Positions 43,952 through 52,794 of a DNA stretch of 64,000 nt are shown piece by piece; the stretch's first letter is position 1, and each line of letters opens with the position of its first letter. This stretch comes from Bacteroidota bacterium (GTDB taxonomy: Bacteria > Bacteroidota > Bacteroidia > Chitinophagales > Chitinophagaceae). The position numbers and the translations under genes are program-made. The DNA lies in the NCBI GenBank assembly GCA_005882315.1, contig VBAR01000001.1, forward strand, positions 755,736-819,735. Reading direction: 5' to 3'. The notes below the pieces were generated by a model that saw nothing but the letters and a program-made list of their open reading frames with translations, was not told the origin of the DNA and ran no database searches.

Positions 43952-44571
43952 TTCTGTTTTTTCTTAAAGACCCAATAAGTGACATCGTTAAACCCAGCAT
44001 TATCATAAATGAATCCCCAAAGAAATCCATAATCAATAATTTCAACATCAAAATTTTGAACAAATGTTTTCCCAAAATCCGACTTAAAAAGTTTATTAGA
44101 TTTCCCCCTATACTCGATCATTGTGGGTGTTGTATTAAAATATTCCGAAATAATTATGTACTTATTACTATACTGATATATCTTCTTCATGTTTTCCAAT
44201 ACTTCATCTGGATGTATATGTATCAATACTCCGTTAGTAAAGACCAAATCGAAATAATTTTTTTGTAAATTGGACTCAATGATTGAACCATTATATGTAT
44301 ATTCCAATTGATAAGTACGAGTAACAAAGTCAAATGGTTCTTTTGCAATTTCAATTATTGATTTCTTTGAACTTGGCAATACATTATTTAATAACCCAAT
44401 ATTTCTGCCAATATTTGAGCCACATTCCAAAATTGTTTTTATTTGGCTCTTATCTACTCCATTCAAAATCTTATTCCAGCCCTCGACTCCTAAATTAAAA
44501 TCAAAATTGGAATTTCTTGTAACATATTCGTTAGTGTATTCTTTTGTCCAAAATTGCTCTTGCTCATTCAT
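43948..44571 (-). CDS. Pseudaminic acid-associated methylase (TIGR03587-like), copy 1
   Basis: A 207-residue SAM-dependent methyltransferase-like protein. It starts MNEQEQFWTKEYTNEYVTRN, has the SAM motif LECGSNIGRNIGLL near residue 50, then FTNGVLIHIHPDEVL and a C-terminal YGFLWGFIYDNAGFNDVTYW block. It is paralogous to the protein at 59178-59786 (same block order). The ATG at 44571 matches the start of its paralogue. Family members accompany pseudaminic-acid loci but the methylated atom is not established. It ends overlapping the next gene by 4 bp. Confidence 0.85.
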   Translation of the reverse strand: MNEQEQFWTKEYTNEYVTRNSNFDFNLGVEGWNKILNGVDKSQIKTILECGSNIGRNIGLLNNVLPSSKKSIIEIAKEPFDFVTRTYQLEYTYNGSIIESNLQKNYFDLVFTNGVLIHIHPDEVLENMKKIYQYSNKYIIISEYFNTTPTMIEYRGKSNKLFKSDFGKTFVQNFDVEIIDYGFLWGFIYDNAGFNDVTYWVFKKKQK

Positions 44572-44583
44572 GTTAATTTGCAT

Positions 44584-45927
44584 TTAAGATATTTTTGAAA
44601 ATTTAGGGAATAGATTTGCATATGTAAAATCTCTAATAAAATTAATCAATTTATAATCACAATATTTCCTGGCAATAACTTGAAGTCCAAAAGGAAGCTT
44701 TGCTTTTTCAAAAACAGGAATATTAATTGTTGGGCAACCACACATTGTCCATATTAAACAAGTGTCGGGAGGATCAATTGCTGTATTAAAATCAGGTGCG
44801 ACATTCGCTGTCGAGGGGGTAAGTATTACGTCATATTCCTCAAAGAATTTATCAAGCAATGAAGTCATATGATTTTGGGTATTTAGCGCCTCTTTATATT
44901 CATCTAAAGTAATTTTATTTCCCTCACTGACAATATCGTACATGACACTACTTATTAATGTTTTATTTTGAAACTCTTTTTTGAAATAATATGCTAGTGA
45001 TTTATGATAAATTACTTGCTGAACTCTATGAGCATCATATAACAACTCCGGAATTTTTGGATAATGTATTTCGGCCAGGTTAGTTTGAGTTAAATCCAAA
45101 GTCAATTTTTTGAAATCACTCATAACCTCGTTATTAAAATTCTTAAGTACTGGATGCTGGTCTATTAAGACTCCCACCTTCCATTTCTTTTCTAGCTTTG
45201 ATTGAAGTGACACATTTGAAAGCTTTTCATTTACTATAGGATAATCTAATCCTTTTACTCTAATAACATCAAACAAAAGTTCACAATCATCAATATTAGT
45301 AGCGAAAAGACCAACTGTATCAAGTGTGTCTGTTGTTTTCAACATCCCTGTTCGAGGTATCGTTCCAAAAGTTGGTTTATAACCAAACACACCGCAATAA
45401 CTAGCAGGCCTTATAATAGATCCTGCAGTTTGAGTTCCAAGAGATAAAGGTATCATACCGGCTGAAACGGCTGCTGCAGATCCGCTAGAAGATGTACCCG
45501 GTGATTTATCCTGACCCCATGGATTCCGTGTTGCATTTGGTGCATGTACTGCAAATTCAGCCGTTATAGTTTTGCCAGCTATAACGCCACCGTTAAATTT
45601 GATATCATGAACTACTCTTGCATCATTACCCGGTGTAAATCCTTCCCATATAGGGCTTCCCATTGAAGTCGGCATATCAATGGTGTTGAAAATATCTTTC
45701 ACTCCAACTGGAATGGCTAATAATTTATCGAAGACTAAACCAGTGTCATCTAATGTTTCTGCAACCTTTTTTTTCCAATTCGCTATATCCAAATATTCCC
45801 AGGCATTTATTTTAGCTTCCTTCGTTTTACAATTCTCTATAAATTCAAAATTCCATTTTATTAAATCAATTTCCCCTTTTTTATAAAGCTCATGAGCTTC
45901 TTGAATTGTGTATCTCTGATTAGTCAT
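44584..45927 (-). CDS. Amidase-signature family hydrolase
   Basis: A 447-residue amidase with the complete Lys-Ser-Ser triad: Lys in IPVGVKDIFNT near residue 76, the Gly/Ser-rich KSPGTSSSGSAAAVSAG near 150 and the catalytic Ser in LGTQTAGSIIRPASYCGVFG near 172. It resembles GatA in fold, but no GatB or GatC is nearby. Placed between a sugar amidotransferase and a methylase in the amidination cluster, it may hydrolyse or exchange an amide or amidine on the glycan precursor. Function inferred from context only. Confidence 0.85.
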   Translation of the reverse strand: MTNQRYTIQEAHELYKKGEIDLIKWNFEFIENCKTKEAKINAWEYLDIANWKKKVAETLDDTGLVFDKLLAIPVGVKDIFNTIDMPTSMGSPIWEGFTPGNDARVVHDIKFNGGVIAGKTITAEFAVHAPNATRNPWGQDKSPGTSSSGSAAAVSAGMIPLSLGTQTAGSIIRPASYCGVFGYKPTFGTIPRTGMLKTTDTLDTVGLFATNIDDCELLFDVIRVKGLDYPIVNEKLSNVSLQSKLEKKWKVGVLIDQHPVLKNFNNEVMSDFKKLTLDLTQTNLAEIHYPKIPELLYDAHRVQQVIYHKSLAYYFKKEFQNKTLISSVMYDIVSEGNKITLDEYKEALNTQNHMTSLLDKFFEEYDVILTPSTANVAPDFNTAIDPPDTCLIWTMCGCPTINIPVFEKAKLPFGLQVIARKYCDYKLINFIRDFTYANLFPKFSKIS

Positions 45928-45935
45928 CCTAGAAT

Positions 45936-47066
45936 TTATTTAAATATGTTACATTCAGTACATGCATTAGATAAATTAACACCCATGGTTTTTTCCCTAT
46001 GGCCTTTCATAATTTCAAAAAACTCCTGCTCAGTCAAACCGGTTTTTTCTAGATACCAATCTAAAATTTCCGGCTTTTGAGTATCATATTTCTTTGCTAA
46101 CTCAAACCCCTCCTCTCTAGTTAATAAACCAGCTCTAACATCTCTGCTTGCATGATCAGTCCCACGACCAAATCCTCTTTTTAAAAATTTAGTATAATCA
46201 TGCAACCCTGTCATCTTGCACTCAACACTTTTAAATCTTTTATAAGTCCCTTCAACAGTTAGCTCTTGCCAGCCATATTTGTCTCTCATAAACTCCATTT
46301 GTCTTTCATCATCCCAAAAAATATAGTCACCAAGATGAATGCCCTTAATACCCACCCTTTCAATATCGTTATAAGAAGGCAATACAAAAGGACTTACTTC
46401 TTCAATAGTTATATTCTTTCCTACCATTTCTTCTGCATAAAACCTAGCAGAAATTTTGGTAAAATAATCCCTATCAAATTTAATAGGCTCTTCGTAGGTA
46501 GCCCTTCCATCACTTTCTGATACTGACTCACCCCATACTAATAATGGAATTTCATAAAAAACAGCAGCTTTTAATGGAAAGGCCCCAACACCTGCATGAC
46601 AATGCCAACATGAATCTCCAATCTTATAAAGAGATTCTCTTGCTAGCTTATTAATAGTATTATGGTTTGGTGTAAACATAATGTGATCAACATTAAATTT
46701 CTCCAGGCACATTTGCAAATTCTTTTTCCCGATATCCGAATACCAGTTGTGACTAAAGGTAACCGCAAGGCATCTCATTTTATAAACCTGTGTAAGTATA
46801 TGTAATTGAAATGCGCTGTCCTTTCCTCCACTTATAGGTACTATAACATCATATCCACTTTTGCTTTTTCCCCTATTCTCTTCTAGGATTTTTCGCAGCA
46901 TTTTTTCTCTTTCAATCCAGTTAATGTGAATTTTCTGCTCAGAGGATCTACAAGGCTGGCAAATACCCATTTCATCAAATTGTAAACCTTCGGCTGTTAC
47001 AGGCATACAACATCTCACACAGTATTGCACATTGGGCAAAAGTGGTTTTCCATAATCGTTATCCAT
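45936..47066 (-). CDS. N-acetyl sugar amidotransferase, divergent copy 2
   Basis: A 376-residue member of the WbpG/PseA/WbuX family. It has CVRCCMP and CQPCRSS zinc-type pairs, an intact PP-loop PISGGKDSAFQLHI near residue 80 and a family-variant WHCHAGVGAFPLKAAV segment. Toward the end RGFGRGTDHASRDVRAG and LTREEG are conserved, and a C-terminal CTECNIFK tail is unusual. It shares the WHC-AG segment with copy 3 (48386-49639) but not with copies 1 or 4, so copies 2 and 3 form a subgroup. It lies 8 bp before the amidase gene. Confidence 0.9.
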   Translation of the reverse strand: MDNDYGKPLLPNVQYCVRCCMPVTAEGLQFDEMGICQPCRSSEQKIHINWIEREKMLRKILEENRGKSKSGYDVIVPISGGKDSAFQLHILTQVYKMRCLAVTFSHNWYSDIGKKNLQMCLEKFNVDHIMFTPNHNTINKLARESLYKIGDSCWHCHAGVGAFPLKAAVFYEIPLLVWGESVSESDGRATYEEPIKFDRDYFTKISARFYAEEMVGKNITIEEVSPFVLPSYNDIERVGIKGIHLGDYIFWDDERQMEFMRDKYGWQELTVEGTYKRFKSVECKMTGLHDYTKFLKRGFGRGTDHASRDVRAGLLTREEGFELAKKYDTQKPEILDWYLEKTGLTEQEFFEIMKGHREKTMGVNLSNACTECNIFK

Positions 47067-47150
47067 AGATCATATTTAAAATGAATAATTAATGTATTAG
47101 GGTTAAAATTAAAGCACAATTATACCAAATTGAAAATTTTCCCAGGAATT

Positions 47151-48383
47151 TCATAAGGTTGTAATAGCATTCAATATCCGTCGGGTTGCGTTGCCATCAA
47201 ATGGAAAATTAAACTCATTCAGATATCGTTGATAATATTCCGTATTCAAAACGGACAGGTTATTTGTAAGCCAGTATTTGAATTTTGAATTTAAATCCTC
47301 CGGAAAAAGAGAGATATGGCATAAACCAGTTTCCCCGAAATTATTTCCAAATATCCTTGGCTCAGGATGCCAGCCAAGTAGTACAATATTTTTCTGAGCA
47401 CAAATAAACCCATTCATTAAAGAAGAACTGAACCCGAGTATAAGTTTGCTTGAAAGAAATAAATCTGTAAAGTTTCCAAATTGAATAATTTTTACATACT
47501 CTCCCTCTATATTCCATTTATGCCAACGCCTAATATCTGATCTTGGATGCAGCTTTATATAAAGTAATTGCTTGTTCATATTTGCAAATGCCTGAAGCGA
47601 TTGAGCAATATACCGATGATGTTCTTCCGTCCAATTCAGCAGGTTTTCTTCAATATATGCATGTTCAATATAAACAATATGATCAGTCTGTTTTAAATCA
47701 GATTTATGAAAATACTCATCAAAAAAAGGCAGCCCGGTAAATACCGCATCCTTTTCTTCTATGCCTGTGTATAATTTATACTCATAGAAATTTATTTTAT
47801 TAAATACGATTGAATAATCCGGAACCCGTTCGGGAAATTGGATACGATGTAAGGTTTTATTGGGTGTTTGCTTTAGCATGGCAAAAGGCAATGACCAGTA
47901 TGCCAACAGGTTTTTAAAAATTTTAAAGCCAAATAAATTTGAATAGTAAAAAAATTTTGATTGTATAACTTTTAAGGAAGAAGTGGTTACTCTTTTGAAC
48001 AAATAAGGAATACGCTCCCTACGTATAAACCCTGGAACCTCTAGTCGTTCTATTGCTGTTTCTTTACTTCCTGCTGCTCCATGCTCCAGGTAAAAAGTTC
48101 TTACCTTCTTAAATTTTGCTTTTACAATTAAAGCAATTTGTCGCTGATCGATAATTTCAAAAAAAATGATCCTGTCGGGCTGGATCTTTTTTAATAATGA
48201 GCCCGGTGTAATAAATTGGCTCCAGTAATATACTTCTTTAAAAAAAGTGGGAATCCTGATTCTGGATTCCTCTGCTTGCCTGGCTGTTTCGTGCCATAAT
48301 AAGAGATAATCATTTTTTGTGTCCTTCTCGAGATAAATATAAAAATCTATTCGTTCGGGTGGTACAATAACCAGAATCTTCAT
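47151..48383 (-). CDS. Glycosyltransferase-like protein, paralogue B
   Basis: A 410-residue paralogue of 42710-43951. Shared blocks in order are FFEIIDQRQIALIV, FYLEHGAAGS, IVFNKINFYEYK, GLPFFDEYF, YIKLHPRSD, LILGFSSSLMNGF, NIVLLGWHPEPRIFGNNF and FNFPFDGNATRRIL. No signal peptide or membrane helix is seen. It follows amidotransferase copy 3 by two bases, and an 84-bp gap separates it from copy 2. I infer a GT-B-type transferase but did not recognise a named family. Confidence 0.7.
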   Translation of the reverse strand: MKILVIVPPERIDFYIYLEKDTKNDYLLLWHETARQAEESRIRIPTFFKEVYYWSQFITPGSLLKKIQPDRIIFFEIIDQRQIALIVKAKFKKVRTFYLEHGAAGSKETAIERLEVPGFIRRERIPYLFKRVTTSSLKVIQSKFFYYSNLFGFKIFKNLLAYWSLPFAMLKQTPNKTLHRIQFPERVPDYSIVFNKINFYEYKLYTGIEEKDAVFTGLPFFDEYFHKSDLKQTDHIVYIEHAYIEENLLNWTEEHHRYIAQSLQAFANMNKQLLYIKLHPRSDIRRWHKWNIEGEYVKIIQFGNFTDLFLSSKLILGFSSSLMNGFICAQKNIVLLGWHPEPRIFGNNFGETGLCHISLFPEDLNSKFKYWLTNNLSVLNTEYYQRYLNEFNFPFDGNATRRILNAITTL

Positions 48384-48385
48384 CT

Positions 48386-49639
48386 TTAATATTTGTATCC
48401 TTTGCCAATTAAAATATATTGTTCTTCACGATCAGTACTCTCTCCTTTACCTGTTAACTTAAACGGTGAGTATGTTTCTATCTGTGATAAAGCAATCTGT
48501 TGATCACCCTGAACCTCCATTTGTTTAAGCAAATCTTCCTTCAATTCCCATTCCCAATTTTCATTCCGATGCCAAAACTGATGATTCCTGTGCTGATCAA
48601 TTAAATAATGAAAGCTGTTTTCAGTAATCCCCAGCCATTTTAAAAACAACTCAAGATGCCGGACAGGTTTATTGCAAAACTCTTTTACCAATTTAGTCCC
48701 CTGTTCTCTCGTCATCCTTCTTAACCGTATTTCCCTTGTTGCATGATCCGTTACTTTCCCATATCCATGTTTGATGTACTTGATATAATCATGTACATCA
48801 GAATAAATAAAACAGTCAACATCATTGTACCTATCAAAAGTCCGGGATTGCTCGCCAGTCTTATATTCAAATTCGTTAATCATTTTTTCATGTTGTGCAC
48901 GGGAATCCCATCGTATATAATTATTCAGGTAAATACCCCTGATACCCACACGTTCGAGTTCCTTGTCATCCGGGTATTTAAATTGTGTTATATCATTTTC
49001 ATTTATGCCATCAAAATCATCTATGAGATCTTCTGCTTCATATCCCATCAAATCATGTTCCTTCCTATATTTCCTTGTCATTTCTACTTCATCCAAATGC
49101 GAAAACATTCCAACCTGGTCTACTCCCTGCTGAGCTCCCCATATTATCAACGGGATTTTAAACTTAACAGCTACCTGTACCGGGTAAACTGTTTGCCCGG
49201 CCAGACAGTGCCAGTAAATACTTCCCATTTTCCGAACGGTGGCCCTTGTAATTTTTTTTACTGTTTCCGGATTTACTGTGAGGGTCATAATATCACAGTC
49301 AAACCGTATGCGGAGATTAGCAAGATTTCTTATTCCTTCAGCTGTATTATATTGCTTATTGTAGGTAACAAGCAGTGGATTCATTCCATATACATTCTTA
49401 ACAGTGTGTACAATAAAGTAAGAATCTCTTGCCCCACTTACCGGAATAATACAATCATAATTGGTTCCCGATAGGTTTTTGTAAGCTGTAAGAATTTTTT
49501 TCAACTTTTCACCCCGTGGTTTCCAATCCAGAGAATCTTTTTCCTCATGAACCCTGCATCCGCTACAAACACCTTCTTCATCAAACGTAATGTTCAAAGG
49601 ATGATTTTCCGGGTAAAGACATCTTTTACAATATCTCAT
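48386..49639 (-). CDS. N-acetyl sugar amidotransferase, copy 3 with altered PP-loop
   Basis: A 417-residue amidotransferase-family protein with CKRCLYP and CSGCRVH zinc-type pairs. The ATP-binding PP-loop reads IIPVSGARDSYFIVHT: the usual SGGxDS is SGARDS, so the second Gly is Ala. It retains the IYWHCLAGQTVYPVQVAV segment, KHGYGKVTDHATREIR and a MTREQG motif. A C-terminal extension of about 40 residues (after HRNHQFWHRN) is longer than in its siblings. It overlaps the HisF-like gene by 4 bp. It may be active with an altered loop or may have become a structural partner. Confidence 0.87.
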   Translation of the reverse strand: MRYCKRCLYPENHPLNITFDEEGVCSGCRVHEEKDSLDWKPRGEKLKKILTAYKNLSGTNYDCIIPVSGARDSYFIVHTVKNVYGMNPLLVTYNKQYNTAEGIRNLANLRIRFDCDIMTLTVNPETVKKITRATVRKMGSIYWHCLAGQTVYPVQVAVKFKIPLIIWGAQQGVDQVGMFSHLDEVEMTRKYRKEHDLMGYEAEDLIDDFDGINENDITQFKYPDDKELERVGIRGIYLNNYIRWDSRAQHEKMINEFEYKTGEQSRTFDRYNDVDCFIYSDVHDYIKYIKHGYGKVTDHATREIRLRRMTREQGTKLVKEFCNKPVRHLELFLKWLGITENSFHYLIDQHRNHQFWHRNENWEWELKEDLLKQMEVQGDQQIALSQIETYSPFKLTGKGESTDREEQYILIGKGYKY

Positions 49640-50502
49640 ATTATTTCCTTCTCTATTCTTAAAAACAGCATCTCTTCTAATGCAGTGTCGGCTTTTTTTA
49701 ATAACCTGTAATCGTTATCGAGGCTATTGTCTCCATAATCAGCATGGGTTTCCAGTCTTATTGGAATTGATTGAATAATACTTGCTTTAGTAATATTTAC
49801 ACTATGTTCTGTAAAGTGAAAAAAATTAGCAGCACTCGCAGCACTTACATTTGTCTCAGCAAATACCTGCACAAAATCGGCGGCGTTTTTAGCTCCGCCA
49901 CAGCAAATTACCGGCACAGTAACTTCATTGCAAACAGCATTTATTAATGAAATATCATAACCAGTATATGATCCATCCTTATCTACCGAGTTGACAAGAA
50001 TTTCACCTGCCCCCATTGATTGTACCTCTTTAGCCAGCTGACCCGGTGATTTATCAAGTATTAACTTATTTACATAATCATACACCCTGTATCCCTTTTC
50101 TGTTTTTACAGCATCGATACTAACAAGCACACACTGATCGCCAAACAATAAAGCAGCATCAGTTATCAGTCGGGGTTTGACTAATGCAGAATGGTTTAAT
50201 GAAATTTTATCAGCACCGCAATGCATCAGTTCTTTAATATGATCAACGCAAGTAATTCCACCGCCTACAGTAAGAGGAACATAACATTTCGCCGAAGCTT
50301 TTTTTATCATTTCAAAATCAGGTTCTTTATTATTCCTACTGGCTGAAATATCAAGTAATATAATTTCGTCAATCCCCCATTGATTTAAAAACTCAACAGC
50401 GATAGGCGGTTTTCCGACCGGAAGGTATTTTTTGAAATTGATACTTTGAACGACAATCCCATTTGATACCACCAGTGTTGCAGCTACCCTTTTTTTTAGC
50501 AT
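49636..50502 (-). CDS. wbuZ: HisF-like ammonia-channel partner, second copy (WbuZ type)
   Basis: A 288-residue TIM-barrel protein. The first strand reads KRVAATLVVSNGIVVQS where HisF would read CLDVKDG, so the first catalytic Asp is Val. The later Asp (LVSIDAVK) and the GGGIT and CCGGAKN loops remain. It has a C-terminal extension of about 30 residues (DYGDNSLDNDYRLLKKA) beyond the first copy. Two bases separate it from HisH. A sugar-amidination role is inferred as for the first copy. Confidence 0.88.
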   Translation of the reverse strand: MLKKRVAATLVVSNGIVVQSINFKKYLPVGKPPIAVEFLNQWGIDEIILLDISASRNNKEPDFEMIKKASAKCYVPLTVGGGITCVDHIKELMHCGADKISLNHSALVKPRLITDAALLFGDQCVLVSIDAVKTEKGYRVYDYVNKLILDKSPGQLAKEVQSMGAGEILVNSVDKDGSYTGYDISLINAVCNEVTVPVICCGGAKNAADFVQVFAETNVSAASAANFFHFTEHSVNITKASIIQSIPIRLETHADYGDNSLDNDYRLLKKADTALEEMLFLRIEKEII

Positions 50503-50504
50503 TG

Positions 50505-51128
50505 TTAGATAGAATTAAAAAAACTTCTGAACAGTTTTAGCCCGCTGGTCTGGCTCTTTTCAGGATGAAACTGAACTCCAAAAATATTTTCCTTTTGTAC
50601 TGCCGCTGTTACTTTAATACCATAGTCTGCATAAGCTGCTACGTATTTATCAGGGCAACTGAAATAATAACTATGATCAAAATAAAAATTCACCTCTTCG
50701 GTGTTTCTACTGAATAGCGGATCTTTCCGGTTTAATTTTACATTATTCCAGCCGACATGCGGCACTGCATACTCTTTCGGCAACTCAAGTTTTCTTACCC
50801 TCCCCTCTATCCAATTAAGCCCGGTATGTAATCCGTTTTCTTCCGATTCAGTAGCCAGCAACTGCATACCGACACATATTCCCAGTATAGGTTTCTTTTT
50901 TACCAGCACCACTTCATTAAGTATGATATCAAGATTGCGTTCTTTTAAATTATTTGCACAGGCTTCAAATGCACCAACACCTGGAAGTATCAATGCATCT
51001 GCCTCGTTGATCAGCTTTTCCTGGTCAGAGATTTTTAGCCTCCGGTAACCAAGTGAATGAATAGCATTACTTACAGAATGGGTATTGCCAACCCCATAAT
51101 CAATAATTACAATATTTGGATTCGTCAT
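50505..51128 (-). CDS. hisH: HisH-like glutamine amidotransferase, second copy
   Basis: A 207-residue class I glutaminase with ILGICVGMQLLATESEENG around the catalytic Cys and IFGVQFHPEKSQTSG around the His-Glu pair. It starts IVIIDYGVGNTHSVSNAI. It overlaps amidotransferase copy 4 by 4 bp and lies 2 bp upstream of the second HisF-like gene, so a single transcript encodes both ammonia-supplying subunits and at least three amidotransferases. Confidence 0.92.
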   Translation of the reverse strand: MTNPNIVIIDYGVGNTHSVSNAIHSLGYRRLKISDQEKLINEADALILPGVGAFEACANNLKERNLDIILNEVVLVKKKPILGICVGMQLLATESEENGLHTGLNWIEGRVRKLELPKEYAVPHVGWNNVKLNRKDPLFSRNTEEVNFYFDHSYYFSCPDKYVAAYADYGIKVTAAVQKENIFGVQFHPEKSQTSGLKLFRSFFNSI

Positions 51129-52255
51129 GATCCTGTTCCTACTTCAAATTTTGGCTTATATTTTCCTAATCCTTCTTTAACAAACAAATCAGTGTTAACT
51201 GATTTATCAACCTGCCTCCAGAATTCTTCCACGGTTATTCCAATATAATTTGAAAAACTTTTTATATAGGCAGGTGAACATGTACCGTCATATTTTTTAT
51301 TCAATTCAATTCCTTCTTCTCTTGTCATCCTTTCGTTCCGTATATCTTCATTTACATAATCTGCTATTCGTCCAAAACCATATTTAAGATATTTGATCAT
51401 CTGATTCAATGTGACCCAATCCTCATCAAGAGAAGTTATACCAAGCGGGTCTCCAATTTCCCAGGGTTTTTCATTTCGTATTTCAAGTCCACGTAATGTT
51501 GAAAAATTTCCATTATCAACTAATGACCAATCTTTCCAGAAATAGCCCAGAAAGGTTATTCGAAGGTTCGCATCTTCCATTTCCTTTTCAGAAGGGTAGA
51601 TATATTGAAGAATATCGTTGCGTTTAACCTCATCACTTAACAGCCATGTTATATCCCCACCTCCCAGCGTATTCATTTCCCTTAAATTATTTCCATCACT
51701 TCCACTTTTACCCATTACATTCAAATCACCTAACTGCAACGCAACATTTTCGCCCCACCATATCAGCGGAATTTGATAAGCAATTGCCAGTCTCGGTACA
51801 CTGCTGAATAAAGCCAGTTCAGTAGGCTTTGCCCAATTAGTAAATTGTAAAAATGCCTTGCGCATCAGCTTGCGCCAGGTTTGTGGGGAAGGGTTAATTG
51901 AAATGCAATCAAATCCATGATTGATCATGTTAGACACATTATCCACTCCTCGTTGTGTTACTTGTTCGGGCGGATAGCCCAAAGAAACAAGCAGCGGGTT
52001 CATTTTTAGAACATCCTTTACATAAATTGCCTGCCGGGTGCTATCCTTACCACCACTTACTCCAATAATACAATCATAGCCTGAATGATTATTAGCCCTG
52101 CCAAAAGCAACAATCTGTTCCAGTTCCTTCTTTCTTTCTTCCCAATCTACATCCTGCAAACTCGAGTGATAATTACAAGCAGGACATATTCCATTTTCGT
52201 CAAACTTAATTCCTGGACGGGTGTCGGTCTGTAAACATTTTTTACAATACTTCAT
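51125..52255 (-). CDS. N-acetyl sugar amidotransferase, copy 4
   Basis: A 376-residue amidotransferase of the WbpG/PseA/WbuX family. CKKCLQTDTRPGIKFDENGI and CPACNYH give the zinc-type pairs, and the PP-loop IIGVSGGKDSTRQA near residue 80 is intact. It differs from the others in the substrate-facing region (LFSSVPRLAIAYQIPLIWWG instead of the WHC segment), which suggests a different sugar or position. LKYGFGRIADYVNEDIRN and MTREEG near the C-terminus are conserved. It overlaps HisH and the acetyltransferase by 4 bp each. Confidence 0.92.
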   Translation of the reverse strand: MKYCKKCLQTDTRPGIKFDENGICPACNYHSSLQDVDWEERKKELEQIVAFGRANNHSGYDCIIGVSGGKDSTRQAIYVKDVLKMNPLLVSLGYPPEQVTQRGVDNVSNMINHGFDCISINPSPQTWRKLMRKAFLQFTNWAKPTELALFSSVPRLAIAYQIPLIWWGENVALQLGDLNVMGKSGSDGNNLREMNTLGGGDITWLLSDEVKRNDILQYIYPSEKEMEDANLRITFLGYFWKDWSLVDNGNFSTLRGLEIRNEKPWEIGDPLGITSLDEDWVTLNQMIKYLKYGFGRIADYVNEDIRNERMTREEGIELNKKYDGTCSPAYIKSFSNYIGITVEEFWRQVDKSVNTDLFVKEGLGKYKPKFEVGTGS

Positions 52256-52794
52256 CGCTTATTCAATATTCCGAATTCAATGATATCATGATAAACTCCA
52301 TTTTTAAACAACGCCTCTTTTCTTATACCTTCTTTTTCCATCTTTAATTTTTCGGCCAGTTTTTGCATGCCACTATTATCTGAAGATGTCCCACAATATA
52401 TTTTATGAAGATTCAAAGATTCAAATCCATGATTGATCAGCAGCTCACCCGCTTCCAACATCACTCCCTTTCCCCAAAAATCTTTTTCGCCCAATAAAAA
52501 AGCAATTTCTGCATTTCTATCAATCCAGTTGATATTTTGCAAACTGATGTTCCCGATATGTTTTTCAGTTTTAGTATCAATTACTGCCAATACCAACGAT
52601 GTGTTTGATTGCAGTGCTGCCTGAACAAAGTTCAATAATTTTTCGGGTGTCATTGGAAACCTGCCATGAGAATTATATTGAACGATCTCAGGATCATTCA
52701 GCCAATACCTGTAATTGCCTTCTATATCTTTTTCAGATAAAGGCCGGAGACTTATTGTTCCGCCTTTTAAAAAAATATCTTTTTGAAGGTTCAT
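52252..52794 (-). CDS. GNAT-family N-acetyltransferase (RimJ/RimL-like)
   Basis: A 180-residue GNAT protein: SLRPLSEKDIEGNYRYWLND at the start, KHIGNISLQNINWIDRNAEI, the acetyl-CoA-binding LGEKDFWGKGVMLEAGELLI and the closing KIYCGTSSDNSGMQKLAEKL. In this locus it probably N-acetylates an amino sugar made by the neighbouring aminotransferase. It overlaps both neighbours by 4 bp. Substrate inferred. Confidence 0.88.
   Translation of the reverse strand: MNLQKDIFLKGGTISLRPLSEKDIEGNYRYWLNDPEIVQYNSHGRFPMTPEKLLNFVQAALQSNTSLVLAVIDTKTEKHIGNISLQNINWIDRNAEIAFLLGEKDFWGKGVMLEAGELLINHGFESLNLHKIYCGTSSDNSGMQKLAEKLKMEKEGIRKEALFKNGVYHDIIEFGILNKR

Noticed and set aside
44584-45927. GatA subunit of tRNA amidotransferase
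   Set aside because: Fold and triad are similar, but no gatB or gatC is nearby and the gene is embedded in a glycan operon with 4-base overlaps and gaps of a few bases.
48743-49474. Long plus-strand open frame (243 codons) opposite an amidotransferase
   Set aside because: It lies entirely antisense to a well-supported gene, has atypical composition and no recognisable domain; it is a shadow frame.
38915-51128. Histidine biosynthesis genes hisH and hisF
   Set aside because: No other his genes are present, both HisF-like proteins lack the first catalytic Asp, and each pair adjoins sugar amidotransferases.
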